A stretch of DNA of 64,000 nt, from assembly GCA_016125255.1 (NCBI GenBank), contig WGMD01000029.1:62001-126000 (forward strand), in the 5' to 3' direction. Under the pieces are notes generated by a model. That model was not told the DNA's origin and did not search any database. It saw only the letters and a program-made list of their open reading frames with translations. Shown piece by piece: positions 18,727 to 28,386 of the stretch (positions are counted from its first letter, which is position 1; the number at the start of each line of letters is the position of its first letter). Source of the DNA: Planctomycetota bacterium (GTDB lineage Bacteria; Planctomycetota; Phycisphaerae; Phycisphaerales; Zrk34). The translations under genes and the position numbers were made by a program.

Positions 18727-19689
18727 TCACGGAACCGACCAGAGAATGACCGTCGCATCATAATTCCCGCCCGTGGCGAGCGTCTTGCCGTCGGGGCTGA
18801 ACGCCAGGCACAGCACGCCGTGGTTATGCGCCTTCGTCGTCGAGCGCAGCTTGAGGTTCGTCGCGTCGTAGATCCGCAGATCGTCGCCCGCCAGCGCGAG
18901 CGTCCTGCCATCCGGGCTGAACGCCGCGGCGTTCAAGTCCGCCACCTCGCCCTCGATCTCGCTCGTCGTCCCGTCGGCGACGTTCCAAATCTGCGCCTTG
19001 CCGAATCGTGCCCATGCAAATATCCGCTTCCCGTCCGGCGACACCGCCAGCACGCTCACCTCGCGCCCCCGCCGCTCCTCCCCAAGCGTCCGCTCGATCC
19101 TCCATGTCTTGCCATCCACGATCGACACCCGCCCGTCCCGCCCGCCGAGTGCGATCATCGACCCCGCCCGCGCGATCGACATGAATTCGCCGTCGACGCG
19201 CGTCACGAACTTGTGGTCCTTCAATTGCCACACATACATTCCGTGCGGCCCGAACCCGCCCCGGCTCGGCGACATCACTTCGCCTCCCGCCCCGTCGAGC
19301 GCCATCGTCGGAAAATCCCGGTCGCCGTCGGAGAACATCGTCACCATCCGATGATCCGGCAGGTTGTACACGCGCACCTGCCTCAGCGCCGCCGCTGCGA
19401 GATTCTCCCCGTCCGCCGTGAACCCCATCGTCGCGAACGGTCCGTCGCCGTCGAAAATCGCCACCACCTTCTGATCCTCAAGCCGATGCACCCGCAGCTT
19501 CCCCACCGCCCGCGTCTCGCTCAACAATCCCTCGCCTATCGCCAGATACTTCCCGTCCGGCGAAAACGCCACGCCGTGCACCGCGTATTTCTGATCGCTG
19601 ATGACGCGCTGCTGCGTCGGCCCGCTCTGCGCCGAGGCGACGCCGGCGATCCACCCGCAGATGATCCATACCCAAAGCCAATTTCGCAT
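18727..19689 (-). CDS. Secreted WD40-repeat (beta-propeller) protein
   Basis: A 320-residue protein. The ATG at 19689 begins a signal peptide (MRNWLWVWIICGWIAGVASAQ), so the protein is exported. Repeats carry WD40 marks: HGVAFSPDGKYLAIG, VLAVSPDGKRIFAWARFGKAQIW, AAFSPDGRTLALAGDDLRIYD, and CLAFSPDGKTLATGGNYDATVILW at the very end. About six to seven blades fit the length. Such propellers act as binding platforms; the partner is unknown. The acylphosphatase gene ends 11 bases upstream. Confidence 0.85.
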   Translation of the reverse strand: MRNWLWVWIICGWIAGVASAQSGPTQQRVISDQKYAVHGVAFSPDGKYLAIGEGLLSETRAVGKLRVHRLEDQKVVAIFDGDGPFATMGFTADGENLAAAALRQVRVYNLPDHRMVTMFSDGDRDFPTMALDGAGGEVMSPSRGGFGPHGMYVWQLKDHKFVTRVDGEFMSIARAGSMIALGGRDGRVSIVDGKTWRIERTLGEERRGREVSVLAVSPDGKRIFAWARFGKAQIWNVADGTTSEIEGEVADLNAAAFSPDGRTLALAGDDLRIYDATNLKLRSTTKAHNHGVLCLAFSPDGKTLATGGNYDATVILWSVP

Positions 19690-19700
19690 CAGCGATGTCC

Positions 19701-19970
19701 TCAATGTTGAATGCAAAAGTCGCCGAACTCGCCGCTCGCCGCCGTGTCGTCACTGGCGGCTTTGCGAATCTTATCGCCCATCAGCCGGGCCACCTCGGCG
19801 ACAAACGCCTCGACCTCGCGCGGCTCGCCTTCGGCGACGAGTTCGACGCGGCCGTCGACGAGATTTTTGACGTAACCCGTCACCGAAAAGTTCCCGGCGG
19901 CGCGGGCGGCCGTGTATCGAAACCCCACGCCCTGCACATGCCCGCTGTATCGCACCGTCCGGCGAATCAT
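19701..19970 (-). CDS. acyP: Acylphosphatase
   Basis: About 89 residues, small cytoplasmic hydrolase of carboxyl-phosphates. The signature [16 protein letters not shown] holds the catalytic Arg and is followed by [18 protein letters not shown] with the catalytic Asn. The exact start is uncertain: ATGs at 19970, 19979 and 19982 are all possible, differing by four residues at most. It diverges from the asparaginase-family gene at 20033. Confidence 0.9.
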   Translation of the reverse strand: MIRRTVRYSGHVQGVGFRYTAARAAGNFSVTGYVKNLVDGRVELVAEGEPREVEAFVAEVARLMGDKIRKAASDDTAASGEFGDFCIQH

Positions 19971-20032
19971 GCCTGTCATCATAACACGCTCGGCACATTG
20001 CACCCGGCCGCGCCGAACCCGACAATGCGGGC

Positions 20033-20920
20033 ATGGATGAACCGGTTGTGATTGCCACATGGTCGTTCGGAGCGATCGCCAACGCCGCCGCCTTTCCGCT
20101 GCTCGACGCGGGCGGGTCGTGCCTCGACGCCGTCGAAGCCGGCTGCTGCGCCGTCGAGGCCGACGAAAAAGTCGCCAGCGTCGGTCGCGGCGGCCTGCCC
20201 GACGAAACCGGCGAAGTCAGTCTCGACGGATGCATCATGACCTCGCCCGCCCGGCGCGGAGCCGTGTGCTTCGTCCGCCGGTACATGCACGTCGTCTCGA
20301 TCGCCCGGCGCGTCATGGAAAAAACGCGCCACATCCTCCTCGCCGGCGAAGGCGCCGAGGACTTCGCCGCGCGCGAAGGGTTCACGCCGACCGCCCTGCT
20401 GACCGACGTCGCCCGCGCGAAATATGAAACATGGAAAGCGGCGCACCCGACCGGCGACTACGTCACGCCGGCGAACATCGAGGAGAATCACGACACGGTC
20501 TGCGTCCTCGCGCGTGACCGCGCCGGGCGACTCGCCGGGGCGTGTTCGACGAGCGGGCTGGCGTACAAGATGCACGGCCGCGTCGGCGACTCGCCGATCA
20601 TCGGGCATGGTCTGTACGTCCATCCCAAATTCGGCGCCGCCGCCGCGACGGGAACGGGCGAACTGGTGATGGGCGTGTGCGGATCGTATGCGATCGTCGA
20701 TGCGATGCGCCGCGGCGCTTCCCCGCTGCAGGCGATCGTCGAATCGCTCCAGCGTATCCGTGATGAGTACGCGCTGCGCGAGGAGCATCAGGTCGGCTTC
20801 ATGGCGATGACGCCCGCCGGCGAATGCGCCTCCGGTTGTCTGCGGCGCGGATTCACAATGGCCGTCACGACTTCCGCCGGCGCGGTGCAGCGCGAACCGG
20901 ATACGATACTGCTGACATGA
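20033..20920 (+). CDS. N4-(beta-N-acetylglucosaminyl)-L-asparaginase / isoaspartyl peptidase family
   Basis: A 295-residue Ntn-hydrolase. The autoproteolytic site is recognisable as [10 protein letters not shown], where the Thr after HD becomes the N-terminal nucleophile when the precursor is cut. Upstream is [25 protein letters not shown], the family's glycine motif, and downstream [15 protein letters not shown] and GTGELVMG line the active site. The substrate could be glycosylasparagine or isoaspartyl peptides; sequence alone does not decide. The stop overlaps the priA start (ATGA). Confidence 0.88.
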   Translation: MDEPVVIATWSFGAIANAAAFPLLDAGGSCLDAVEAGCCAVEADEKVASVGRGGLPDETGEVSLDGCIMTSPARRGAVCFVRRYMHVVSIARRVMEKTRHILLAGEGAEDFAAREGFTPTALLTDVARAKYETWKAAHPTGDYVTPANIEENHDTVCVLARDRAGRLAGACSTSGLAYKMHGRVGDSPIIGHGLYVHPKFGAAAATGTGELVMGVCGSYAIVDAMRRGASPLQAIVESLQRIRDEYALREEHQVGFMAMTPAGECASGCLRRGFTMAVTTSAGAVQREPDTILLT

Positions 20921-23244
20921 GCAGTCTCTTCACAGCCCGCATCGCCGGCGAGTCGCATCGCTACGCCCATGTCGCGCTCGAACAGGGCCTCGAAAAACCC
21001 GGCGGGCTCACCTATCTGATTCCCGATACGCTGCATGATCTGCGCGTCGGCGACCGTGTCATCGTGCCGCTGGGCCGCAACGATCGCCCCGTCAGCGGTT
21101 ACGTGCTCAACATCTCCGACGACGCCGACGTCGATCCGCTCAAGCTCAAGGCGATCGCGTCCAAGGATCGGCTCGCCGTCAATCTGCCGGACGATCTGGT
21201 GGAGCTGGCCCGCTGGGTGAGCCGGTACTACTGCTGCCCGCTGGGCATGGTCTTCGCCACGATGCTCCCGGCCGCGGTCAAAAAAGGCATCGGCCTCGTG
21301 CGCAAAACCTACGTCGATCTGCACGACCCGATCGCCACGATCGCGCTGGCGTCGATCGTGCACGAGCACGGTCTCAAAGGCAAGCAGGCCGACGTGCTCG
21401 GCGTCGCGCTGGAGATGGCGCGCCTCGGCAAGATGCCCGTCGACCCCAAAACACTCGCCCATGCCGCCGGCGCCAAAAGCATCTCGCCCGTCACCGGCCT
21501 GATCGAACGCGGCCTGCTCAAACAGATTGTCAAAACCGAAGTGCAGGCCATCTGGGCCGAACACGCCGTCGAAGAAAACAAGCACCTGACGCTCAATGAC
21601 GATCAGCAAAAAGTCCTCGACGCCATCGCCGCTTCCCTCGACGGCGCTTTCGCCGCCCTGCTGCTGCACGGCGTCACCGGCAGCGGCAAGACCGAGGTGT
21701 ACATCCGCGCGATCGAAGAGGTCGTCAAGCGCGGCAAGCGGGCGATCGTGCTCGTGCCCGAAATCGCACTGACGCCGCAGACGGTCGGCCGGTTCATCGG
21801 CCGGTTCAAGCATGTCGCCGTGCTGCACTCGGGTCTGACGGCGGCGCAGCGCCATCAGCAATGGACGCTCATCCGCGACGGCTGGGCCAACGTCATCGTC
21901 GGCGCACGGTCGGCGATCTTCGCGCCCGTCGATAACCTCGGCCTGATCGTCGTCGACGAAGAACACGACGGCAGCTACAAGCAGGACAACGCCCCGCGCT
22001 ATCACGCGCGCGATGTGGCGGTCAAAAGGGCGCAGATGCTCGGCGCGACGGTTCTCATGGGCTCCGCCACCCCCGCCCTCGAAAGCTATTACAACGCCAC
22101 CACGCGCGGCGCGTACAAGCTGCTGTCCCTGCCCAAGCGCGTCTCGCAACAACCCCTGCCGCGCGTCGAGATCGTCGATCTGCTCGACGAGCGGCGCAAA
22201 CGCAGCGAGTACACCGGCAAAGGCGGCATCCATCTGTTGAGCGTCAAGCTCGAACAACTATTGCGGCAGACATTCAAGGACGGCGGGCAGGCGATGCTGC
22301 TGCTCAACCGGCGCGGGTTCGCCAACTACATCGCGTGTCCCGATCACCGGTGCGGGTGGATCATGAAGTGCGAGCACTGCGATGCGAACATGGTCTACCA
22401 CGTCAGCGCCGCGATCCCCAGCGGCGGACTCGTGCGCTGCCACTACTGCGGTTTTGAGAATCGTCAGCCGACGGTCTGCCCGGTCTGTTCGCGGAAGGTC
22501 ACGATGTTCGGCCTCGGCACGCAGCGCGTCGAGCTGGAGATCGAACGCAAATTCCCGGATGTGAAGTTCGCGCGGATGGACTCAGACGCCATGCGCACCG
22601 CGACCGATTACGCCCAGGTGCTCGACGCCTTCAAGCGCGGGGAGATTCGCCTGCTCGTCGGCACGCAGATGATCGCCAAGGGGCTGGACTTTCCGAACGT
22701 GCGGCTCGTGGGCGTCATCAGCGCGGACACGGCGCTGAGTCTGCCGGACTTCCGCGCGGCGGAGCGGACGTTTCAGATGGTGTGCCAGGTGGCGGGCCGC
22801 AGCGGGCGCAGCACCGCGGGCGGGCGCGTCGTGATTCAGACCTTCACGCCGGCGCATCCGGCGATCGCGCTGGCGGCGATGCACGACTACGTGAAATTCG
22901 CGGCCGACGAACTGGCGCACCGCAAGCGGGCGAAACTGCCGCCGATCACGCGCATGGCACGCCTCATCGTGCGCGATGAAGCGCTTGAAAAAGCGCAGGC
23001 GGAGGCGACGAAACTCGCGGGGGTGATCCGGGCGGTGAAGGACGATCTGAATCTCGAAGCGAGCATCGTCGGCCCGACCCCTGCCCCGATCAGCCGCATC
23101 GGCGGATATCACCGGCAGCAGATCGAAATCGCCGCCGAGAACGCCGCGGTGATTCAGCAGTTGCTTGCCGCGGCGCGCTCGGCCGACCTGCTGCGCTCCG
23201 ACGCGCGGACGGCGGTGGATGTGGACCCGATCAGTTTGATGTGA
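20917..23244 (+). CDS. priA: Primosomal helicase PriA
   Basis: A 775-residue superfamily 2 helicase that restarts stalled replication forks. Start by ATGA overlap with the previous gene. N-terminal 3'-DNA-binding part (GLTYLIPDTLHDLRVGDRVIVPLG), then Walker A HGVTGSGKTEVYIRAI, DEEH box VVDEEHDGSYKQD, helicase motif HARDVAVKRAQ, and the zinc-binding insert with Cys pairs CPDHRCGWIMKCEHC and CHYCGF...CPVC. Then GTQMIAKGLDFPNV and VAGRSGR. Length is near the usual 730-820. Confidence 0.96.
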   Translation: MSSLFTARIAGESHRYAHVALEQGLEKPGGLTYLIPDTLHDLRVGDRVIVPLGRNDRPVSGYVLNISDDADVDPLKLKAIASKDRLAVNLPDDLVELARWVSRYYCCPLGMVFATMLPAAVKKGIGLVRKTYVDLHDPIATIALASIVHEHGLKGKQADVLGVALEMARLGKMPVDPKTLAHAAGAKSISPVTGLIERGLLKQIVKTEVQAIWAEHAVEENKHLTLNDDQQKVLDAIAASLDGAFAALLLHGVTGSGKTEVYIRAIEEVVKRGKRAIVLVPEIALTPQTVGRFIGRFKHVAVLHSGLTAAQRHQQWTLIRDGWANVIVGARSAIFAPVDNLGLIVVDEEHDGSYKQDNAPRYHARDVAVKRAQMLGATVLMGSATPALESYYNATTRGAYKLLSLPKRVSQQPLPRVEIVDLLDERRKRSEYTGKGGIHLLSVKLEQLLRQTFKDGGQAMLLLNRRGFANYIACPDHRCGWIMKCEHCDANMVYHVSAAIPSGGLVRCHYCGFENRQPTVCPVCSRKVTMFGLGTQRVELEIERKFPDVKFARMDSDAMRTATDYAQVLDAFKRGEIRLLVGTQMIAKGLDFPNVRLVGVISADTALSLPDFRAAERTFQMVCQVAGRSGRSTAGGRVVIQTFTPAHPAIALAAMHDYVKFAADELAHRKRAKLPPITRMARLIVRDEALEKAQAEATKLAGVIRAVKDDLNLEASIVGPTPAPISRIGGYHRQQIEIAAENAAVIQQLLAAARSADLLRSDARTAVDVDPISLM

Positions 23245-23251
23245 CGCGGAG

Positions 23252-23275
23252 TGCTAAGCCGCAAGCGGCTCAGAG
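23252..23275. terminator. Bidirectional hairpin AGCCGC-aa-GCGGCT
   Basis: Six-base arms at 23257-23262 and 23265-23270, between the converging priA and kinase genes; it overlaps the kinase stop codon. The outer bases (TGCT...) pair only in part. Confidence 0.45.
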
Positions 23276-24022
23276 GAGCGTGGTCCACTCGAAGGATTCG
23301 AGGTGGCGGCGGAGCGTGATGATGGTGGGGAATTTCTTGAGGACTTTGCTGCGTTGGAGGCCCATGCAGATGGCGCGGGTTTCGGGGGGCTGGCGGTGGT
23401 AGTGTTCGCGGCCGCCGAGGCATTCGTGGAAGACGGTGACGCAGTCCATGATGTCCTGCCGCTGCTTGTAGCGCGTGGGCTTGCCCCAGTTGTAGAAGTC
23501 GACGAGCTTGATATTGAAGCTGACGCCGATGGGCTCGATGAGGATGTTCTGACTGTGTACGTCGGCGTGGTACTCGCCGACGGCGTGTACGGCTTCGAGG
23601 CCGCGTACGAGTTGGTAGAGCACGTGCAGGGCGCGGAACGGCGTCAGACGCTTGCCGCGGTGCTGCGCGATCCACTGCTCAAGCTGCATGCCCCGCGCCA
23701 GATCGGACACGAGGCAGAGCACTTTGTGCTTGCGGACGGTGAGCATCTCGGTGTGATGATATTGAAGAACGATCGGGCAATGACGCAGGGCGTTGATCTT
23801 GCGGGCGTACCAGATGGTGGAGCGGTTATCGGGATTGCGATGCGGGAAGTAGAGTTTTGCGGCGCGGTGGATGCCGGTGCCGACTTCCTGAATCTGATAG
23901 ACCTCGCCTTCGGTGCCTTTGCCCAGGAGCGCGACGACTTCGTAGCGCGAGCCGATCTTGCGACCGGGGCGAAGGTCGAAACTCTCGACGCGCGGCAGTT
24001 TATCGTAGGACTTTCTGGACAC
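23270..24022 (-). CDS. Small protein kinase-like protein
   Basis: About 250 residues from a GTG at 24022; a longer frame exists upstream but it has no kinase-like sequence and would take up the promoter region. Kinase marks: the Gly loop LLGKGTEGEVYQ, the lysine in AAKLYFP (about residue 56), the catalytic loop YHADVHSQNIL (H-x-D-x-x-x-x-N, about 152-159), and KLVDFYN in the place of DFG, with Tyr for Gly. The HADxHxxN loop resembles bacterial LPS/RIO-type kinases more than classical Ser/Thr kinases. It has no transmembrane part. It converges with priA and diverges from the sigma factor gene; whether it signals to cassette B is unknown. Confidence 0.75.
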   Translation of the reverse strand: MSRKSYDKLPRVESFDLRPGRKIGSRYEVVALLGKGTEGEVYQIQEVGTGIHRAAKLYFPHRNPDNRSTIWYARKINALRHCPIVLQYHHTEMLTVRKHKVLCLVSDLARGMQLEQWIAQHRGKRLTPFRALHVLYQLVRGLEAVHAVGEYHADVHSQNILIEPIGVSFNIKLVDFYNWGKPTRYKQRQDIMDCVTVFHECLGGREHYHRQPPETRAICMGLQRSKVLKKFPTIITLRRHLESFEWTTLL

Positions 24023-24311
24023 GCAGGTCTCATTCAAAGGCGAGTGGGCCGGAGCGAAGGGGGTATGATACCGGCTGCCGCGGGGGATGGAAAAGGTATC
24101 AAAAGGCCCGCAGTGGGACACCGCGGGGCGTTGCTCGCATGTTCTCATGACTGAGGCGCAAGGCATCAGCGAATCGATATGTAGTGACTCATTCTTGTCA
24201 ATTCGGTGGGTCCCACGCATGGGCAGCCCGCGGTGATCTGCAAATCCCGCGGGACATCGTGTTAGATTTGCCGTGAATCTGTGACATATATACGAGCTAA
24301 AGGCGACCCAC

Positions 24312-24842
24312 ATGACCATCAATCAGAAAATGCAGTTGTTCGTACGCCTGCTAACAGATCATCAGAGCAGGCTTTATGCATATATTCTCACGAGCGTCGG
24401 CGATGCGGACGCGGCGGGGGACATTCTGCAGGATACAAACCTGGTGCTCTGGGAAAAATGGGAACAGGCGATGGGGGCGGGGAGTTTCACGGCTTGGGCG
24501 TACGGCGTGGCGCGGCATAAGGTGCTCACCTACGCACAGCGGAAGGGTCGCGATCGGCTGGTGTTCGACGCGTCGATGCTGGATCTGATCAGCACGGAAG
24601 CGGTGCGGGCGGCGGAAGAGACCGGCGGACGGATCGGACAGCTCAAACACTGCATCGAGACGCTGCCGGAGCATGCCCGCAAGGCGCTGACCGCGCGGTA
24701 CGAGGGCGGCAAGTCATTGGGGCAGATCGCCGAACTGATCGGCCGGTCGGTCACCGCGACGACGCAGTTGCTTTATCGCACGCGGGTGGCGCTGCTGGAG
24801 TGCATGGAGACCGCTGAGACGGGGCGGAAGGAACATCCATGA
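24312..24842 (+). CDS. ECF RNA polymerase sigma factor (Rhodopirellula/Verrucomicrobium type)
   Basis: A 176-residue sigma factor. Region 2: HQSRLYAYILTSVGDADAAGDILQDTNLVLWEKW, which binds core polymerase and the -10 element. Region 4: LPEHARKALTARYEGGKSLGQIAELIGRSVTATTQLLYRTRVALLECM, a helix-turn-helix for the -35 element. The pattern and length fit the lineage-expanded group TIGR02989. The stop overlaps the start of the FecR protein (ATGA), the classical layout of a sigma factor with its membrane-bound regulator. First gene of cassette B. Confidence 0.92.
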   Translation: MTINQKMQLFVRLLTDHQSRLYAYILTSVGDADAAGDILQDTNLVLWEKWEQAMGAGSFTAWAYGVARHKVLTYAQRKGRDRLVFDASMLDLISTEAVRAAEETGGRIGQLKHCIETLPEHARKALTARYEGGKSLGQIAELIGRSVTATTQLLYRTRVALLECMETAETGRKEHP

Positions 24843-26272
24843 GCACGGCGGCGGATCGTCATCATGAATTTGAATCGCTGATCGAAGCCATGCTTGATGG
24901 GCAAATCACAGCGGCGGGCCGATCGGCGCTTCAGGAGATGGTGCGAAGCGATGCGGAGCTGCGGCGGATGTATGCACGCATGGTCGTTCTGCACGCGTCG
25001 CTGGACTGGCTGTCCGGTCGGGTTCGCTCCTCGTTGAAACCGACGGGTGAGCAGCAGAGTGCCCCGGTTCGCATCTACGGTGCGGAGCGTCGGTTGGTGA
25101 GGTCGTATCGTTGGCTGGTCGCGGCGGTGATCGCCATCGCGGTCGGCGTCTGGTTCCTTTATTTCAACGAGCGATCATCTGACGCGCCTGCGCGCTTCGC
25201 ACGCGTGCCGGCCTTCGCCACACTGACCGATGTCTCCGACGACGCGCAGTTCATGGACATGGCCAACGGCGTCTCGCCGAGGCTAGGCGAGACGCTTGCG
25301 AACGGGACGGTGTCGCTCGACAGCGGCACGGCACAGATCATGTTCAACTCCACCGCCGTCGTCGACATGACCGGCCCATGTCGGTTTGAAGTGACGGACG
25401 TCAACCGCGGCCGGCTGACACGCGGTCAGTTGCACGCCTTCGTGCCGGCGGCGGCGCGCGGCTTTGTGATCGAAACCCCCAACGGCGTGCGATTCACGGA
25501 CCTCGGCACGGAGTTCGATGTGTCGACAGCGCGGGGTGTAGGCACGCTTGCGCTGGTCCGAAAAGGTCGCATCGATTCGAGTGATGTTCGGGGCGACTCA
25601 CGCGAGATGACCATCGGTCAATGGATCGTGGCGGATGCGAATGGGCGGTGGGTGCGGGCTTCGCAGACGCCGCCGGCGATGAATCCGCTGGCGATGGTGT
25701 GGTTCAATCCCGCCATGCCCGAGGCCGACCCGCTGTCGATTGGTGTGGCGCTAAACCGGCTGCGGAGCGGTGTATCTACCCAAGGTGCGCCCGTTACCAA
25801 TGCGACGGACGACTGGATCATCGAAGCATGGGCGCGACCGGCGGGCGAAATACGCAACGGCATCGTCGCCTACAACGGCGACCCGTCGCGCTCGGGCTTC
25901 GGGATCCTCCGGTCTGGCAATCATTGGGCGGGGTTGATCGGCGGCGTGACGATCCTGCGCGACGCCGAACCGATTGCGGCGGACCAATGGGTCCATCTGG
26001 CGCTGGCGCGACGCGGCGGCATGACCCGGTTGTACATCGACGGTCAGTTGGCCGCGCAGTCGTCCGCTGGTCCGCGCCCCGCCGCCGGCGAATTCAGCAT
26101 CGGCGGCTTCGCCAATCTCGATCAGGACTTCAATGGACAGATTTACAGCATTCGGATTGCTCGTCTCGATGCGGACTACGACCCGGCACCATCCCTGGCG
26201 GATTCGCCGAACCATTCAACGGCGGATGGCCCACTTAATACATTGCCTGAACAGAAGGAGAATTCCAAATGA
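24839..26272 (+). CDS. FecR-domain membrane anti-sigma-like protein with C-terminal LamG domain
   Basis: A 477-residue protein. Cytoplasmic N-terminus (about 1-90, FESLIEAMLDGQITAAGRSALQEMV), the small helical region expected to hold the sigma factor. One transmembrane helix (RWLVAAVIAIAVGVWFLYF, about 91-109). Periplasmic FecR domain (about 125-260) with LDSGTAQIMFNSTAVVDMTG, FVIETPNGVRFTDLGTEFDV, ALVRKGRID. Then a concanavalin/LamG sandwich (about 310-460) with IIEAWARPAG, DQWVHLALARRGGMTRLYIDG, EFSIGGFANLDQDFNGQIYSIRIARL. The LamG part could sense a glycan or the surface protein. Overlaps both neighbours by four bases, hence strict translational coupling. Confidence 0.9.
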   Translation: MSTAADRHHEFESLIEAMLDGQITAAGRSALQEMVRSDAELRRMYARMVVLHASLDWLSGRVRSSLKPTGEQQSAPVRIYGAERRLVRSYRWLVAAVIAIAVGVWFLYFNERSSDAPARFARVPAFATLTDVSDDAQFMDMANGVSPRLGETLANGTVSLDSGTAQIMFNSTAVVDMTGPCRFEVTDVNRGRLTRGQLHAFVPAAARGFVIETPNGVRFTDLGTEFDVSTARGVGTLALVRKGRIDSSDVRGDSREMTIGQWIVADANGRWVRASQTPPAMNPLAMVWFNPAMPEADPLSIGVALNRLRSGVSTQGAPVTNATDDWIIEAWARPAGEIRNGIVAYNGDPSRSGFGILRSGNHWAGLIGGVTILRDAEPIAADQWVHLALARRGGMTRLYIDGQLAAQSSAGPRPAAGEFSIGGFANLDQDFNGQIYSIRIARLDADYDPAPSLADSPNHSTADGPLNTLPEQKENSK

Positions 26273-28341
26273 TTCGCAAGACGCTTCCCATCACCGCCGC
26301 GTTGGTCATCGCTCTTGGCCCGTCGCTGACGCGCGGTGACGTCTACACATGGGACACATCGCCCGGCACCATCGGCGCCGGCAACGGCACCATCACCGGC
26401 GGCACCGGCACGTGGAATACGACTAACGGCAACTGGACCACCGACGCCGGCGCAAACAACGTCGCATGGCCCGGCTCCGGCACGGACAATGACGCCGTCT
26501 TCGGCGCCGCCGCCGGAACCGTCTCCATCGCCGCCGGCGGCGTCACCGCCAACGACATCACCTTCAACAACACCAGCGGCACGTATGTCATTCAGAGCAA
26601 TTCCCTGACGCTCAATGGCGCCACGCCGACCATCACACTCGACAACGTCGCCGCCACGATCAATTCCTCGCTGATCCTCTCCAGCGACGCCAACATCAAT
26701 ATTTCCAATGTCACCGCCCAGCGTCTATTGAACCTCGGCGGCGGACTGACCGGCACGAACCGCAGCATCGCCGTCACCGTCAACGGCACCAACCCCGTCT
26801 TCTCCGGCATCGCCATCAACGCCGTCGGCAGCTACAGCGGGTCGCTGAGCGTCACCAACACCTCCGGCACCGGGCAGGCCCAGCTCGGCATCAACCTTGC
26901 CGCCGCTCAGAACGCCCTCATCGACACCGATGTGACGCTCAACACCGTCTACTTCCAGCTCGGCAACGGTGCCAGCGGCAATCAGATCCAGGTCCGCTCC
27001 CTCGCCGGCAACAGCACCTCCAACAACGTCTCCTCCGACAACCGTGCCAACACCCTCGTCATCGGCACCAACAACAACACCCTGACCACCACCACCTACA
27101 GCGGCAACGTCACCAATGGCGGCGGCGGCGGAGCCAACCTCTCGCTCATCAAGAACGGCACCGCCACGCAGGTCCTCGCCGGAACCAACACCTACACCGG
27201 CTCGACCCAGATCAACGGCGGCGTCCTGCGACTCTCCAACCTCTCCTCCTCCAGCGCCCTGTCCTTCACCAACAACGCCGTCCTCGAAACCTCCGCGTCG
27301 ATGACCCTCGGCAACAATGTCACCATCGCCTCCGGCCAGTCCGGCACGATGCGCATGACCGGCGCGACCAACACCACGCTCACCGGCAACTACACCGCCA
27401 TGGCCGGCACGCTCACGCTCGACATGTCCAACGTCGACACCACCTACAAGGGCTTCATCATCAACTCCGCCAGCGGCCCCACCGGCACCGTCAACATCAT
27501 CGGCGCGACCGGCTCCAACCACAGCCAAATCGGCCTGACCACCTCCACCTTCCAGGCCTTCTTCGCCAACGCCAAAGTCGTCCTGCCCACGACCGGCCAC
27601 GTTTACATCGCCGCCGGCAATGGTTCGTCCACCAATATCTCCTTCGGCGCCCTCGACGGCGGCAACCCCGCTTCCAATCCCGGCGCTCAGAGCGGGACCT
27701 ACATCGGTTTCGACAACCGAACCGGAGCCATCACCATCACCGGCGCCTACGACGGCGACTTCGCCGGCATCATCTACAACGGCTCCGGCTCCGGCCCCCT
27801 CGTCCTCACCAAGAACGGCGCCGGCACGCAGATCTTCAGCGGCGCCAACCTCTACACCGGCGCGACCGCCGTCAACGGCGGCGAACTGCTCATCAACAAC
27901 TCCCTCGCCTCCAGCGGCGTCAGCGTCGCCACAAATGCGGCCGTCGGCGGCAAGGGCACGATCAGCAATGATCTCGCCCTCGGAACGGGCAACTTCGTCT
28001 TCGATCTCGCCTACGTCAACGCCAATGCACTGACCGTCAGCGGCACATTCACATGGGACGCCAGCTTCGGCGTCGACAATCTCGTCGCCGCCGACGGGTC
28101 CGCCATGAACTGGGCTTTGATCGCCGACGGCGTCTACAAGCTGCTCAATACATCCGCCACGTTCAATTCCGGCAACATCGAGAACTTCGGCTTCGCCAAC
28201 GCCCTCGACCTCGGCGGCGGGCGCAAGGCCTACTTTTCGCAGGGGAGTCTGAATCTGAATCTGGTGACGATCCCCGTCCCCGCCGCGATGCCCGCGGGAC
28301 TTTCGCTGATGGGCGCTCTGCTGATGCGCCGCAAGCGCTGA
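26269..28341 (+). CDS. PEP-CTERM-type surface protein with autotransporter-like beta-strand repeats
   Basis: A 690-residue protein whose start overlaps the FecR stop (ATGA). Signal peptide MIRKTLPITAALVIALGPSL. Then VYTWDTSPGTIGAGNGTITGG, which matches the protein at 658 almost residue for residue for about 100 positions. Several Gly/Asn/Thr-rich passenger-type repeats follow (LIKNGTATQVLAGTNTYTGS, LVLTKNGAGTQIFSGANLYTG), where 'GxxxYTGxTxxNGG' is the autotransporter-associated repeat signature. The last ~130 residues again match the first copy and end VPAAMPAGLSLMGALLMRRKR, a PEP-CTERM-like sorting tail. The middle differs from copy A by ~180 extra residues of repeat. Hairpin follows at 28349. 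Confidence 0.88.
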   Translation: MIRKTLPITAALVIALGPSLTRGDVYTWDTSPGTIGAGNGTITGGTGTWNTTNGNWTTDAGANNVAWPGSGTDNDAVFGAAAGTVSIAAGGVTANDITFNNTSGTYVIQSNSLTLNGATPTITLDNVAATINSSLILSSDANINISNVTAQRLLNLGGGLTGTNRSIAVTVNGTNPVFSGIAINAVGSYSGSLSVTNTSGTGQAQLGINLAAAQNALIDTDVTLNTVYFQLGNGASGNQIQVRSLAGNSTSNNVSSDNRANTLVIGTNNNTLTTTTYSGNVTNGGGGGANLSLIKNGTATQVLAGTNTYTGSTQINGGVLRLSNLSSSSALSFTNNAVLETSASMTLGNNVTIASGQSGTMRMTGATNTTLTGNYTAMAGTLTLDMSNVDTTYKGFIINSASGPTGTVNIIGATGSNHSQIGLTTSTFQAFFANAKVVLPTTGHVYIAAGNGSSTNISFGALDGGNPASNPGAQSGTYIGFDNRTGAITITGAYDGDFAGIIYNGSGSGPLVLTKNGAGTQIFSGANLYTGATAVNGGELLINNSLASSGVSVATNAAVGGKGTISNDLALGTGNFVFDLAYVNANALTVSGTFTWDASFGVDNLVAADGSAMNWALIADGVYKLLNTSATFNSGNIENFGFANALDLGGGRKAYFSQGSLNLNLVTIPVPAAMPAGLSLMGALLMRRKR

Positions 28342-28348
28342 CCTCAAT

Positions 28349-28374
28349 AGCTCAGGGAGGGCCATCCCTGAGCT
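28349..28374. terminator. 10-bp hairpin, third copy of the GCTCAGGGA family
   Basis: AGCTCAGGGA (28349-28358) and TCCCTGAGCT (28365-28374) around GGGCCA, 7 bases after the PEP-CTERM stop and only 12 bases before the next start codon. It may reduce rather than stop expression of the prepilin gene. Confidence 0.6.
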
Positions 28375-28386
28375 TTCCCGGAGCAA

